Both the position numbers and the translations under genes were made by a program. The notes beneath the pieces were generated by a model that was given only the letters and a program-made list of their open reading frames with translations, was not told the DNA's origin and did not search any database. 64,000 bases of DNA from Phormidesmis priestleyi ULC007 (lineage in GTDB: Bacteria; Cyanobacteriota; Cyanobacteriia; Leptolyngbyales; Leptolyngbyaceae): assembly GCF_001895925.1 (NCBI RefSeq), contig NZ_MPPI01000001.1, positions 433,215 to 497,214 on the forward strand, in the 5' to 3' direction. Shown one piece after another: positions 1-8,189 of the stretch (positions within the stretch are counted from its first letter, which is position 1; every line of letters starts with the position of its first letter).

Positions 1-1
1 G

Positions 2-223
2 ATGACAGGCATTCTCTGGGCGTTAGGCGGAATGCTGCTGGCGTTTGGGGGCGGTCTTGCCCTGGTGGGAATGTTTGTTTTATTTTCTCGTCAGCAGCGA
101 CCCTCGCGCACGATCGAGGTGATTCACGACGACTATCCAAACTATCTGCCTGCTCGCCGCAAGTCGCAAGTGTTGCCCCCGCGCCGCACCATTAAGCGGG
201 TCGATGCAGACGATTGGGAATAG
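2..223 (+). CDS. small single-span membrane protein, family not recognised
   Basis: A 73-residue protein with one Gly/Ala/Leu-rich membrane segment at about residues 4-27, followed by a basic, proline-containing cytoplasmic-looking tail ending in DADDWE. The ATG lies one base inside the window, so an upstream start cannot be excluded and the gene may be N-terminally cut by the window edge. Its 3' end overlaps the start of the sugar permease, which suggests co-transcription and translational coupling. I do not recognise the family, and no catalytic motif is visible. Confidence 0.5.
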   Translation: MTGILWALGGMLLAFGGGLALVGMFVLFSRQQRPSRTIEVIHDDYPNYLPARRKSQVLPPRRTIKRVDADDWE

Positions 224-1127
224 CACGATCGTGTATAAGCAATTGCCCAAAAGCTGGCGCATTCATCAACAGCACTTGACTCCCTATCTGTTTTTGCTGC
301 CCGCTTTGTTAATTTTAGGGCTGACGGTTTTCTATCCAGCACTACAGGCTTTTTATCTCAGCTTCACGCGCTATGACTTGATTGACCCACCCCAGTGGAT
401 TGGTGTCGCCAACTTTCGTCGCTTGTGGGCTGATCCGATTTTTTGGCAAACGCTGCGAAATACTCTCCTTTATTTGGTTTGCGTTGTCCCAATTTTAGTG
501 ACAGCTCCGTTAGGTCTAGCGATTTTAGTCAATCAAAAGCTGCGAGGAATTCGCTGGTTTCGAGTCGCGTATTATACACCAGTGATCATTTCAATGGTGG
601 TTGCGGGCATTGCCTGGAAGTGGCTCTACGCCGATAACGGGTTGCTCAATCAGTTTCTAAAGCTGTCTAAGCTCTCAGCCGAAGGAATTCCGTGGCTAAC
701 CAGTCCTGATTGGTCGATCTTTAGCGTCATGGTGGTGACGGTTTGGAAAGGATTAGGCTACTACATGGTGATCTATCTGGCGGGGTTACAGTCAATTCCA
801 GAAGATCTCTATGAAGCAGCAGCGATCGACGGTTCTGATGGGTTTCGCAAACATTGGGATATCACCGTCCCATTGATGCGTCCTTACTTGCTTTTAGTGG
901 CTGTGATCTCGGCGATCTCGGCCACTAAAGTCTTTGAAGAGATTTACATCATGACTCAGGGCGGCCCGCTCAATAGTTCTAAGACGATCGTCTATTACGT
1001 CTATGAGCAAGCCTTCCAGAGTTTAGAAATCAGCTATGCCTGCACGATCGGGCTGGTGATGTTTCTGATGATTCTCGCCCTCTCAATTTTGCGCTTAGGT
1101 GTGCAGCACTGGGAGCCAGGAGCCTAA
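204..1127 (+). CDS. carbohydrate ABC transporter permease (MalF/UgpA type)
   Basis: An inner-membrane permease subunit of a CUT1-type sugar importer. The 307 residues contain about six hydrophobic spans. The cytoplasmic EAA loop at about residues 204-223 (EAAAIDG then the conserved G and P before the last spans) contacts the ATPase. The N-terminal stretch before the first span (residues 1-26) is cytoplasmic. The ATG at 204 overlaps the preceding small gene by 20 bp; a GTG at 231, just after that gene's stop, is an alternative start. The partner permease, binding protein and ATPase are not adjacent on this side, so the substrate is unknown. The stop overlaps the end of the convergent hydrolase gene by 4 bp. 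Confidence 0.9.
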   Translation: MQTIGNSTIVYKQLPKSWRIHQQHLTPYLFLLPALLILGLTVFYPALQAFYLSFTRYDLIDPPQWIGVANFRRLWADPIFWQTLRNTLLYLVCVVPILVTAPLGLAILVNQKLRGIRWFRVAYYTPVIISMVVAGIAWKWLYADNGLLNQFLKLSKLSAEGIPWLTSPDWSIFSVMVVTVWKGLGYYMVIYLAGLQSIPEDLYEAAAIDGSDGFRKHWDITVPLMRPYLLLVAVISAISATKVFEEIYIMTQGGPLNSSKTIVYYVYEQAFQSLEISYACTIGLVMFLMILALSILRLGVQHWEPGA

Positions 1128-2020
1128 GTGTGATTGGCTACATCCGTTACCCAATTGAGAATTAACTCATTCACTTGATCGGGAACCTCATCGTGAGGGC
1201 AATGACCCGCATTCAGATAATATTCCGTTAGTCGAGGGTGATAGCTGCGAAACTTTTCACCGCGTTCTCGTGCATTGATCCAGGGATCGCCTTCACCCCA
1301 GAGCATTAAGAGCGGCTTGGTCAGTTGATTGAGCAACACATCCACTTTTTCGCCTTGGGGTGTGCGAAAGACAGACGCAAAAACTTTCTCAGCGCCGATG
1401 TCACACGACGGACGATAAATATCTTCGACTAGCTGATCGGTAATGGCACTTTGATCGAGATAAACCTTCTCTAAAGTCTTGCGAATCACCGATTTTTGTT
1501 TGATGTATTGAAATAGCAGGAAACTCGCCCAATCTTGCCGAAACAGGGTGGTCACAACTTCGCCCATCACCTTGCGAATGGGATCAGGTTTTGTAGTGCC
1601 CTGAAGGTCAGTAAAGGGGCCCGCACTATTGATCAGAATCAATCCTGCTGCCGATTCGGGACGCTGCGAAGCAACACAGAGAGCCGCATAGCCACCCAAT
1701 GAGTTGCCAGCTAAAACCGCAGGTCTTCCAATCACCTCAGTGATAAATTCGTGAAGCTGATCACGCCAAAGATCGCCACTGTATTCCCAGTCAGGTTTGC
1801 CCGATCGTCCGAATCCGAGCAAGTCAATCGCCCAGACTTCAAAATGTTGGCTCAACCCAATCACATTTTTTTTCCAGTGATCGGTTGATGCCCCAAACCC
1901 ATGAATGAGTAGCAGAGGCGGACGCTGCAAATCCTGTCCTGCTTTGACGTAATAAATGGGCTGCTGTCGCCAACTCCAATATTGACCCGGTACGGAAGTA
2001 ACTGTGGGCGCTACCTGCAT
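1124..2020 (-). CDS. alpha/beta-fold hydrolase
   Basis: A soluble alpha/beta hydrolase of 298 residues, the usual size for the family. Visible elements are the oxyanion-hole segment HGFGAS near residue 40, the nucleophile elbow GNSLGG with Ser107, an acid in GEGDPW (about Asp245) and the catalytic His in NAGHCPHDE (about His273). The region between strands 6 and 7 forms a normal cap. The family includes esterases, haloalkane dehalogenase-like and chlorophyll or lipid hydrolases, and the sequence alone does not give the substrate. The gene is convergent with the permease and is transcribed alone. Confidence 0.88.
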   Translation of the reverse strand: MQVAPTVTSVPGQYWSWRQQPIYYVKAGQDLQRPPLLLIHGFGASTDHWKKNVIGLSQHFEVWAIDLLGFGRSGKPDWEYSGDLWRDQLHEFITEVIGRPAVLAGNSLGGYAALCVASQRPESAAGLILINSAGPFTDLQGTTKPDPIRKVMGEVVTTLFRQDWASFLLFQYIKQKSVIRKTLEKVYLDQSAITDQLVEDIYRPSCDIGAEKVFASVFRTPQGEKVDVLLNQLTKPLLMLWGEGDPWINARERGEKFRSYHPRLTEYYLNAGHCPHDEVPDQVNELILNWVTDVANHT

Positions 2021-2156
2021 GATCTAAAGATAAAAGCTATTTTTGCTATTGTAAACCATTGTAAAGCCTTTATGAGACGGATTTGTAGACGATCGACGGG
2101 CAGCGATCGCGCCTAAAAAATTCTCAAGCCCGATCGCTGCTTGCCAATACACCCTT

Positions 2157-2936
2157 CTAAGCCGCAACTTTCTCTAAAACCGAGTTGCTTTGTGAAGTCA
2201 AAGATGTCTCCATCTCCACGGGCGCACCCTCTTCGACCATTGATGCCATTTGACCACCTTTCTGAACGAAATTGGTCACCATCGCCAACATTGCATTGAC
2301 TTTGCGGGTGCGCCATTCATCGATCGCTTGCTCGGTTGCCGCCAATCCTAAATAACGCTCCATCGCTTCGCGTAAATAAGCCGCATGACCCGTTTCATCT
2401 TGAGCGATACTTGTCATTCCTTTCTTCAGATTGGCGCTATGAGATTCATCTTCTGGCAAGGTGTTTGCCATTCGCAGGAAATCCTTACTGGCATCTAACT
2501 CCAGAATATAAGTACTCGCAAAAAACACTGCCCACTCCATATTTTGAGGCTTGAGTTGCTCTTGAGAATAGCCCTGAAAATAAGCATCAAAAAACGGACT
2601 GCGTTTGCGCTCATCCAGTTTGCCATCGACCGTTTTTTGAGGCAGCTTTTTGAAATCAATGACGTGCTTATTGAGTTGTTTGAGCGCGTGAGCAAAAATT
2701 TGCCCATGCCGCCGCTCATCAGAAGCATGGCGATCGAGCCGTTCAGCTAACCAAGAATTTTCCTCAGCTTGAGCACGATCGCGCAGCGCTTCGAGAAACG
2801 GCACCGAGCCAGACTCTGCTAGTTGAAACCCAGCCAAAACATTGGGTCGGGTTTACAAATCTCTCAGGCTCCGAGCGGAAATAAATGCCACCGCTCCAGA
2901 CCCCGCTATGTGCAGAATTTGAGTTAAAAAGTTCAT
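2157..2936 (-). pseudogene. ferritin-like di-iron protein gene with an in-frame TAA at codon 28
   Basis: The frame from ATG at 2936 reads MNFLTQILHIAGSGAVAF and continues to 2157 (260 codons) with one interruption, TAA at 2853-2855 (codon 28). After it the frame resumes with TRPNVLAGFQLAESG and a full ferritin-like helical bundle. The bundle includes di-iron motifs of the DERRH and DETGH types (about residues 73-77 and 180). In cyanobacterial homologues I recall, Gln-Thr-Arg-Pro occupies this point, so CAA to TAA is the simplest explanation. A TTG at 2837 could restart translation and give a 226-residue protein that lacks the first helix, but I see no ribosome site before it. Possible explanations are a pseudogene, translational readthrough or a sequencing error. 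Confidence 0.72.
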
Positions 2937-3101
2937 GAAGTTTTGTCAAGAGGCTGTTGAGTGCGATCGTAGCGCGCTTTTCAAAAAGAAATGAGGGTCA
3001 AATTATTTGGTCTGATTCCTTCACAATTCCTCCCTCCACATCTTTGAGAGAATTCTATACACTAAGAGAGGCGAAGAGCGAAATCATTTTTGGGGGTTCC
3101 G

Positions 3102-4661
3102 GTGCGCCTGTTTACGACTGTTGCGGCTTTGCGCTGCTACCTAGACCTCTGCCGAAGAAGTCAATCTTATTCAAATGACTTGAATAGCCTAGAAATTGGA
3201 CTCGTGCCAACGATGGGTGCTTTGCACACAGGGCATCTCAGTTTGATTCGGCGGGCTAGACAAGAAAATAGAAGCGTGGTGGTCACAATTTTTGTCAACC
3301 CCCTGCAATTCGGGCCCAATGAAGACTTTCAGCAATATCCTCGCACCCTAGAGCGAGACAAACAACTCTGTGAACAAGCTGGAGTCAATGTAATCTTTGC
3401 GCCAACGGCAGCAGAATTGGGCATCGATCGCCAGCACTCTGTTCAGGTAATTCCCCCAACGTTCATGACTTCTGGGCTGTGTGGTGCCTTTAGACCCGGA
3501 CACTTTGAAGGCGTGGCAACGATCGTGACTAAGCTTCTCAATCTAGTTCAGCCCGATCGTGCTTATTTTGGACGCAAAGATGCTCAACAACTGGCGATCA
3601 TTCAGCGTTTAGTGACCGATTTAAACTTACCCGTCGAAATTGTGCCGTGCGCGATCGTGCGAGAGCCAGATGGGTTGGCGTTGAGTTCGCGCAACCAATA
3701 TTTACGTGCAGAGGAGCGCCAGCAGGCAATCGCGCTTGATCAAGGACTTTCTCAAGCCGAGAAAGCTTTTCGATCGGGGGAGCGCTTGAGTGCTAACTTA
3801 ATTCAGGCAGTAAAGAAAGAACTGGAGAAGGTGCCAGCCATGAAGACCGAATATGTTGAGTTAGTTCATCCAATGACCCTTGCGCCTGTGGAAGTGGTTG
3901 AAGAAGCAGGGTTACTGGCGGTGGCTGCCCGCCTCGGTTCGACTCGGTTGATTGACAACGTTTTGCTGCGGACTCGTAAGCCGATTTTGGCGATCGACGG
4001 CCCGGCTGGGGCTGGAAAATCTACGGTTGCCCGTCGAGTTGCCGAGCAGCTAAACCTGTTTTATTTAGACACGGGAGCCATGTATCGCGCTCTGACGTGG
4101 CTAGTGTTGCAATCTGGAATTGCAGTGGATGACGAGCCAGCGATCGCAGAATTGGTCAGTCAAAGTCACATTGAGTTTAAAGATTACGAGTCAGATGCTC
4201 AACGCTCAAAGCGCATTTTTATCAACGATCGAGATGTCACTGAAGAGATTCGCGATGTAGACGTGACGGCGAATGTCTCGGCGATTTCTGCTCATGCGAT
4301 CGTGCGAAAGGTTCTAGTCAAACAACAACAACGCTATGGCAGCAGTGGCGGCATTGTGATCGAAGGTCGTGATATCGGAACTTGCGTCTTTCCTGATGCT
4401 GAAGTGAAAATCTTTTTAACGGCTTCGGTGCAAGAACGAGCCAGACGCAGACAGCAAGATCTCAAAAATCAGGGCAAAGGCGAGATCAGCTTAGACGAGT
4501 TAGAACAATCGATTTTTGAGCGCGATCGTAAAGACAGCACCCGTGCAATTTCGCCGCTTAGAAAGGCAGACGATGCGATCGAGATTCAAACTGATCATCT
4601 CAGTGTTGATGAAGTAGTGGGGGCGATCGTCCGACTCTACCTAGAAAAACTTGATCCTTAA
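3102..4661 (+). CDS. panC/cmk: bifunctional pantoate-beta-alanine ligase / cytidylate kinase
   Basis: A fusion of pantothenate synthetase (residues 1 to about 285, pantoate + beta-alanine + ATP) with CMP kinase (about 290-519). The PanC half shows PTMGALHTGHLSLI (HIGH-type nucleotide motif), FVNPLQFGPNED, FGRKDAQQL and SSRNQYL. The kinase half shows the P-loop GPAGAGKST and EGRDIGTCVFPDA. The fusion is a normal cyanobacterial arrangement and links coenzyme A and pyrimidine nucleotide supply. I prefer GTG at 3102, giving VRLFTTVAALRCYL, over TTG at 3090. The stop overlaps the stop of the converging broken Uma2 gene. Confidence 0.95.
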   Translation: MRLFTTVAALRCYLDLCRRSQSYSNDLNSLEIGLVPTMGALHTGHLSLIRRARQENRSVVVTIFVNPLQFGPNEDFQQYPRTLERDKQLCEQAGVNVIFAPTAAELGIDRQHSVQVIPPTFMTSGLCGAFRPGHFEGVATIVTKLLNLVQPDRAYFGRKDAQQLAIIQRLVTDLNLPVEIVPCAIVREPDGLALSSRNQYLRAEERQQAIALDQGLSQAEKAFRSGERLSANLIQAVKKELEKVPAMKTEYVELVHPMTLAPVEVVEEAGLLAVAARLGSTRLIDNVLLRTRKPILAIDGPAGAGKSTVARRVAEQLNLFYLDTGAMYRALTWLVLQSGIAVDDEPAIAELVSQSHIEFKDYESDAQRSKRIFINDRDVTEEIRDVDVTANVSAISAHAIVRKVLVKQQQRYGSSGGIVIEGRDIGTCVFPDAEVKIFLTASVQERARRRQQDLKNQGKGEISLDELEQSIFERDRKDSTRAISPLRKADDAIEIQTDHLSVDEVVGAIVRLYLEKLDP

Positions 4662-5393
4662 CAAAAAACTCGACTCAAATCTAAAACAAACCCCGGAAGC
4701 ACATTTTCACCTGAGAGTGTAATCGGAGACTGTAGAGTCTCAATGGGCTGCCCTTGACGATAGATTTTTGCGGCGTTGCTGAACGATGGTATGAATTGCC
4801 CTCATCCCCAACCCTTCTCCCCAAAGAGAAGGGAGCCAGAAGTCTTGTTCCCTCTCCCAAAAGGAGATGGCTAGGGTGAGGGTAAATCTAGCGGTTCATA
4901 CCTGGATTCAGCAACGCCAGATTTTTGCTTGCGGAGTTTGCGGATCAAGCAGCCAGCCTAACCGAACGCCATTCTCTAGATACTCCTGCATTTTCGCTTC
5001 TAGCATTTCTAACGAGTCTGTTCGTGAGCGTAGCTCGATCACAGAATCGGGCGCGATCGGGGCAAACCGTTCCTGTTGTTCGGATGTCAAGGCGTTCCAG
5101 CGATCGTTTAAAATTCAAGCGGCATCGGGGGAACGGTCTGCACCATTGGGCAATTTGAACCCCGTCGAAGAATCAAAACCAACGCCAGAACCATCCCGTT
5201 CAGCCCAAACTCCAAGCTGTGTAATCAGATTGAAGTTGCGTTTTCCGGTGCTGCTGCCTGTCGGTGGCATAATCACTAAATCTCCGGTTGCCGTGCGCTC
5301 AATGCGTAACTCTGGGTTGTTTTGACACAGTTGGAAGAACTGCTCATCGGTCAGGTCGATCGTGGGGCGCAAATTTACAACGAGTGCAGTCAT
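4658..5393 (-). pseudogene. Uma2-family (DUF820) endonuclease-like gene, broken by TGA and a MITE
   Basis: The start ATG at 5393 opens MTALVVNLRPTIDLT and the normal Uma2 N-terminus. In-frame TGA at 5115-5117 replaces the Trp expected in SPDAA(W)ILNDRW. The same frame then continues with the PD-(D/E)XK-type core (SVIELRSRTDSLEMLEAKM, GWLLDPQTPQAKI). At 4928 the frame runs into a 147-bp insertion. The C-terminus (IYRQGQPIETL to LDLSRVFC) resumes at 4771 and ends at TAA 4658-4660. Removing the insert plus one copy of its 10-bp target duplication restores exactly 193 codons, the usual family length. Two independent lesions make this a clear pseudogene. Confidence 0.9.
4762..4928. mobile_element. 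147-bp MITE with 12-bp inverted repeats and 10-bp target duplication
   Basis: The element spans 4772-4918. Terminal inverted repeats are GGCGTTGCTGAA (4772-4783) and TTCAGCAACGCC (4907-4918). Inner complementary blocks GGTATGAA/TTCATACC and CCCTCATCCC/GGGTGAGGG let the whole element fold as one long hairpin. It is flanked by exact direct repeats AGATTTTTGC at 4762-4771 and 4919-4928, the target-site duplication. It has no coding capacity, so it must be mobilised in trans. The parent transposase family is not identifiable from this window; a 10-bp duplication would fit IS4- or ISAs1-like enzymes. Confidence 0.88.
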
Positions 5394-5412
5394 AGTTTGT
5401 TTCGGTTTGACA

Positions 5413-5622
5413 TTACTTCAAAGCTTCGATAGTAACGACTCCACCCTCAATCGCTTCAATTTGAAGTTTAAATCCATACAGCAAACTCATTCCCATTAAT
5501 GGATCTGCTTCCGATTCTGCCACATCCACAACTTGGATCTGACCATCCCAAATAACAGTTGCACGGTACATTTCAAAGATGACTTCACTGCCATCGCCTA
5601 ACGTTCCACCTCACTGCATCAT
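5413..5622 (-). pseudogene. clan AA (retropepsin-like) aspartic protease remnant
   Basis: The frame ending at TAA 5413-5415 reads LGDGSEVIFEMYRATVIWDG and then DPLMGMSLLYGFKLQI, the C-terminal half of the small cyanobacterial clan AA aspartic proteases (about 120 residues when intact). The upstream gene's stop overlaps an ATG at 5620-5622 as ATGA. This ATG is followed by ATG CAG TGA and then directly by the C-terminal half in the same frame. The start codon therefore survives, but roughly the first half, including the catalytic D-T/S-G motif, has been deleted. The remaining 65-codon fragment cannot be an active protease. Confidence 0.75.
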
Positions 5623-5894
5623 ACTGATTTTTTCAGGCTCCGGGAACCGAAGCGATAGACTGCTCGATGTCCAATCCGAATCACCCAAGGTTGAGCATCG
5701 GGGTAGCATTCATAGAGTCGATCGATGGCTGCGATCGTATTCTCGGCAACTTCAAAGGCTCCGGTTTCGATGTCGATCGCGACGATTTTTCCGTGGTTGC
5801 CTGTCTCAACTTGAGAGCGCACCTGAGATTCATAGATCTCATCGCCGCGTCGAGCGAATTCCTCTTTGCTGTAGCGGGGTTGCCGAACTGTCAT
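5619..5894 (-). CDS. conserved hypothetical protein, partner of clan AA protease
   Basis: A 91-residue soluble protein starting MTVRQPRYSKEEFARRGDEI, with EGLY-like acidic and IDIETGAFEVAE segments and a terminal RIGHRAVYRFGSRSL motif. It has no membrane segment. In cyanobacteria this family is commonly found directly before a clan AA aspartic protease gene, and that layout is preserved here by a 4-bp ATGA overlap with the broken protease. The pairing has a toxin-antitoxin-like or regulatory look, but no activity can be assigned. The gene itself looks intact although its partner is dead. Confidence 0.7.
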   Translation of the reverse strand: MTVRQPRYSKEEFARRGDEIYESQVRSQVETGNHGKIVAIDIETGAFEVAENTIAAIDRLYECYPDAQPWVIRIGHRAVYRFGSRSLKKSV

Positions 5895-6003
5895 AGGCTT
5901 AACCTCGTTTCAACTTTATCCATTGATTTTAACTTGGGTTACGGCTCGTCTGGCTTAAAGGCTATGTTAGGCGGCGTTTTTGCTCAGAGATTTAATCGCT
6001 TAA

Positions 6004-6417
6004 TCACTGAACTTGAATAACATCAAAAGTCTCCCGATTTCCAATACGATAGAACAGAAAGTCCGAATCGAGAGTGAGAATTTGCCGAGTACTTGTCTTC
6101 TCAGCCACTAGAACGAGTGAGGCATCTGCTAAGTCCATTGGTCGATCGCGATACTGCTCCATCAACTCCAACAAACGGCTGTAATCCCTCTCCTGAATTT
6201 CGTAAGTCATTAGAAGTTTGTCCAAAAGCAGTTTTCCTAATTGTTTTTGCATTGTCCACCCACCGCGATGAAGAGCCAAATACATAACTTCCGTCAGGCA
6301 AGACCAGGTTGTGAGGAGAGGAGGGGCAAGTTGCATCACTGCACTTCGGTAAGCTTTGTGTTGGGGTTGGGTGCGATCGACCAGACAGAGCAAGACCCCA
6401 GCATCGCAAAGAATCAT
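6004..6417 (-). CDS. PIN-domain ribonuclease, VapC-type toxin
   Basis: A PIN-fold nuclease of 137 residues. The acidic metal-binding residues are Asp5 (ILCDAG), Glu43 (CLTEV), Asp95 (MDLADASLV) and Asp117 (LDSDF), all intact. VapC toxins cleave RNA, often initiator tRNA or rRNA, when their antitoxin is lost. The start codon overlaps the stop of the upstream antitoxin gene as ATGA, a coupled arrangement typical of VapBC pairs. The specific RNA target is unknown. Confidence 0.82.
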   Translation of the reverse strand: MILCDAGVLLCLVDRTQPQHKAYRSAVMQLAPPLLTTWSCLTEVMYLALHRGGWTMQKQLGKLLLDKLLMTYEIQERDYSRLLELMEQYRDRPMDLADASLVLVAEKTSTRQILTLDSDFLFYRIGNRETFDVIQVQ

Positions 6418-6674
6418 AGCTCTAGACCCTGTTGCCGATATTTAGTTAGCAGGAGTTGCTGATAGTCGCTGACTGACTCGATTGGTGTGACTTCTAGACG
6501 ATCGACAGACTCAAACCATCGCATCCATGCTTCAGTAAGTTGGTCTTGAGGATTACCGATGGCTAGACTTTGCTGTTGTGTTTCGGTCAAAACGTCAATA
6601 AAGTCGCTGACTTGCTGCAAGAGCGGCTCAGGCAATTGCTGCAATTTGGCAATGGTAGCTTCGCGAGTCGTCAT
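6414..6674 (-). CDS. VapB-type antitoxin (DUF2281-like)
   Basis: An 86-residue protein beginning MTTREATIAKLQQLPEPLLQ, the helical N-terminus seen in DUF2281-like cyanobacterial antitoxins (LQ.LPE.LLQQVSDFID). The acidic C-terminal half would wrap and inhibit the PIN toxin encoded immediately downstream. I chose ATG at 6674 because GGGAGAGG lies 8-9 bases upstream; a longer reading to 6749 would run into the end of the CHAT gene. Regulation is probably autogenous, but no operator is obvious in the 43 bp before the gene. Confidence 0.75.
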   Translation of the reverse strand: MTTREATIAKLQQLPEPLLQQVSDFIDVLTETQQQSLAIGNPQDQLTEAWMRWFESVDRLEVTPIESVSDYQQLLLTKYRQQGLEL

Positions 6675-6717
6675 GAGAATAGCCTCTCCCAAAATCCTTT
6701 GCTTTTCTCTTATAGGT

Positions 6718-8088
6718 TTAACTAGGCGGTGCTTTCTGTGAATCAACATGCACTTTACTGCGTGACTGCTTTAACAACCAAACCATTGCAATTCCCGTTG
6801 TAGCCCCGAATATAGTTACACCTACAGTAAAACCTATGATTCCTAAAATTATTGTCAAAGTAATTCTATCTGACTCCGAACTTATATTAGGTGCTATGAC
6901 TAGGATCGCAGAGAATATAGCTACGCTTAAAGCCACGCCTATAGTTCCACCTACAGTAGTTGCGAAAATCCACCATCGAGCATCAGCAAACCGCTCTTTT
7001 AGGAAAAACCATTGCGCTAGTCCTAGTAAAGCAAACGTAAATGGAGTTCCAAATATAACAGCTAAAATGCTACCCATCGAATAATCAGTAGCATTTGAAA
7101 ATATCAGCGCGGCTAAAATCCTACCTAAAGCCCAACCAACTCCAGTTGCGAAAACCCATCTATTTGGTCTGGTAATTAATTTTCTCAGTACAAGCCATTG
7201 CGCCAAACCAACCAGAATTCCTCCTAAAAAACTTGCAAAAGCTCCTAAAGCTACTCCTAAAGTAGTTGAGAGAACCCATCGTCGCCAGAAAGAAGTACGT
7301 GTTGTGGGAATCAATACTGCAATTCTTCTTATCAATACTGGGAGCCATGTATGCCAGTTTACAGAAGTAGGCTCAAGAGAATGACGCGCCATTTCTCCTT
7401 CAAACGGAGTGTTATATAGTTGAGCATCATTCTCCGGAGGAGAAGTTTTCCGCTCCGGAAGGAGTACAGGTGATTGAGCCTGTAATTCTCCTAAATTCAA
7501 GCTGATAGATTCATCTTTATTTTTTACAAAAAGAACTGGGGTTAAGTGTTCTGGAATTCCCTCCAGTTGAATAGCATTACGACCTAATTCATAAGCAAAT
7601 TCAATTGATTCTCCAGCACCTAGAGCAGTGTAAAAGCCGACAGCAAATTCGATCGCCGCCCGATCGCCGATCGCCTGATTCATCCCAATCACATAATCAA
7701 TATGTTGAGCGATCGCCTTGGCTTGAAACTCTGAGTAACAGGCGTTCAAAACAACACATTCCACACGACTGGAGAAAAGTTTGAATAGACTGGCTAATGC
7801 GTCTGAATTAACCAGTTTAAGTTGTCCTGTCCCATCTTCAAACGCTAAACCATCTTTCCCCGTCCCATGACCTGTGAAATGTACAATCTGTGGCTTAAAG
7901 TCCAGCATTGCTTGCTGAATATCTCTAGTTCGGGTTGCTCCAGTTGAGTTGATGGGTACTTTGCCATATCCCACTAAACGCAGCCGTTCCTTAATTTCCC
8001 GTTCCTCTTCTTGTAAGCGCAAACTTACTGTCCCTTTGGGATTGGCAGCTAACAGCAAGATTGACTTCAAGGCAGCACTGTCATTCAT
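6718..8088 (-). CDS. CHAT-domain caspase-like protease with C-terminal membrane repeats
   Basis: Residues 8-188 form a CHAT (caspase HetF Associated with TPRs) peptidase with the His of VHFTGHG (His74) and the Cys of VLNACYS (Cys117). A linker of about 60 residues follows. Residues about 268-440 then form a multi-span membrane region with recurring blocks of the type GLAQWxxL followed by RWxFAT (around residues 295-315 and 357-377). The protein is therefore a membrane-anchored, cytosol-facing cysteine protease. CHAT proteases elsewhere act as regulated proteases in signalling, cell death and CRISPR-linked defence. The neighbours are a VapBC pair and decayed accessory genes. No substrate protein is visible next to it. 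Confidence 0.82.
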   Translation of the reverse strand: MNDSAALKSILLLAANPKGTVSLRLQEEEREIKERLRLVGYGKVPINSTGATRTRDIQQAMLDFKPQIVHFTGHGTGKDGLAFEDGTGQLKLVNSDALASLFKLFSSRVECVVLNACYSEFQAKAIAQHIDYVIGMNQAIGDRAAIEFAVGFYTALGAGESIEFAYELGRNAIQLEGIPEHLTPVLFVKNKDESISLNLGELQAQSPVLLPERKTSPPENDAQLYNTPFEGEMARHSLEPTSVNWHTWLPVLIRRIAVLIPTTRTSFWRRWVLSTTLGVALGAFASFLGGILVGLAQWLVLRKLITRPNRWVFATGVGWALGRILAALIFSNATDYSMGSILAVIFGTPFTFALLGLAQWFFLKERFADARWWIFATTVGGTIGVALSVAIFSAILVIAPNISSESDRITLTIILGIIGFTVGVTIFGATTGIAMVWLLKQSRSKVHVDSQKAPPS

Positions 8089-8189
8089 GAAAATTAGCAG
8101 GACAGCTCAACTTCATTCAATTGTATTTCAGAAAAGGGAATGGGCTACTGTGCCATTGTGTTTGGAAATATGCTTTTAGCGGTTTAAAT

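Noticed and set aside
2764..2949. Alternative-frame 61-codon ORF starting MTKLHELFNSNS over the ferritin N-terminus
   Set aside because: The other frame gives the family sequence MNFLTQILHIAGS with a single stop, so this is a shadow. A frameshift was considered and rejected because both sides of the stop share one frame.
4867..5325. 152-codon plus-strand ORF across the MITE and Uma2 gene
   Set aside because: It is antisense to the broken Uma2 frame and the mobile element and has no protein-like composition.
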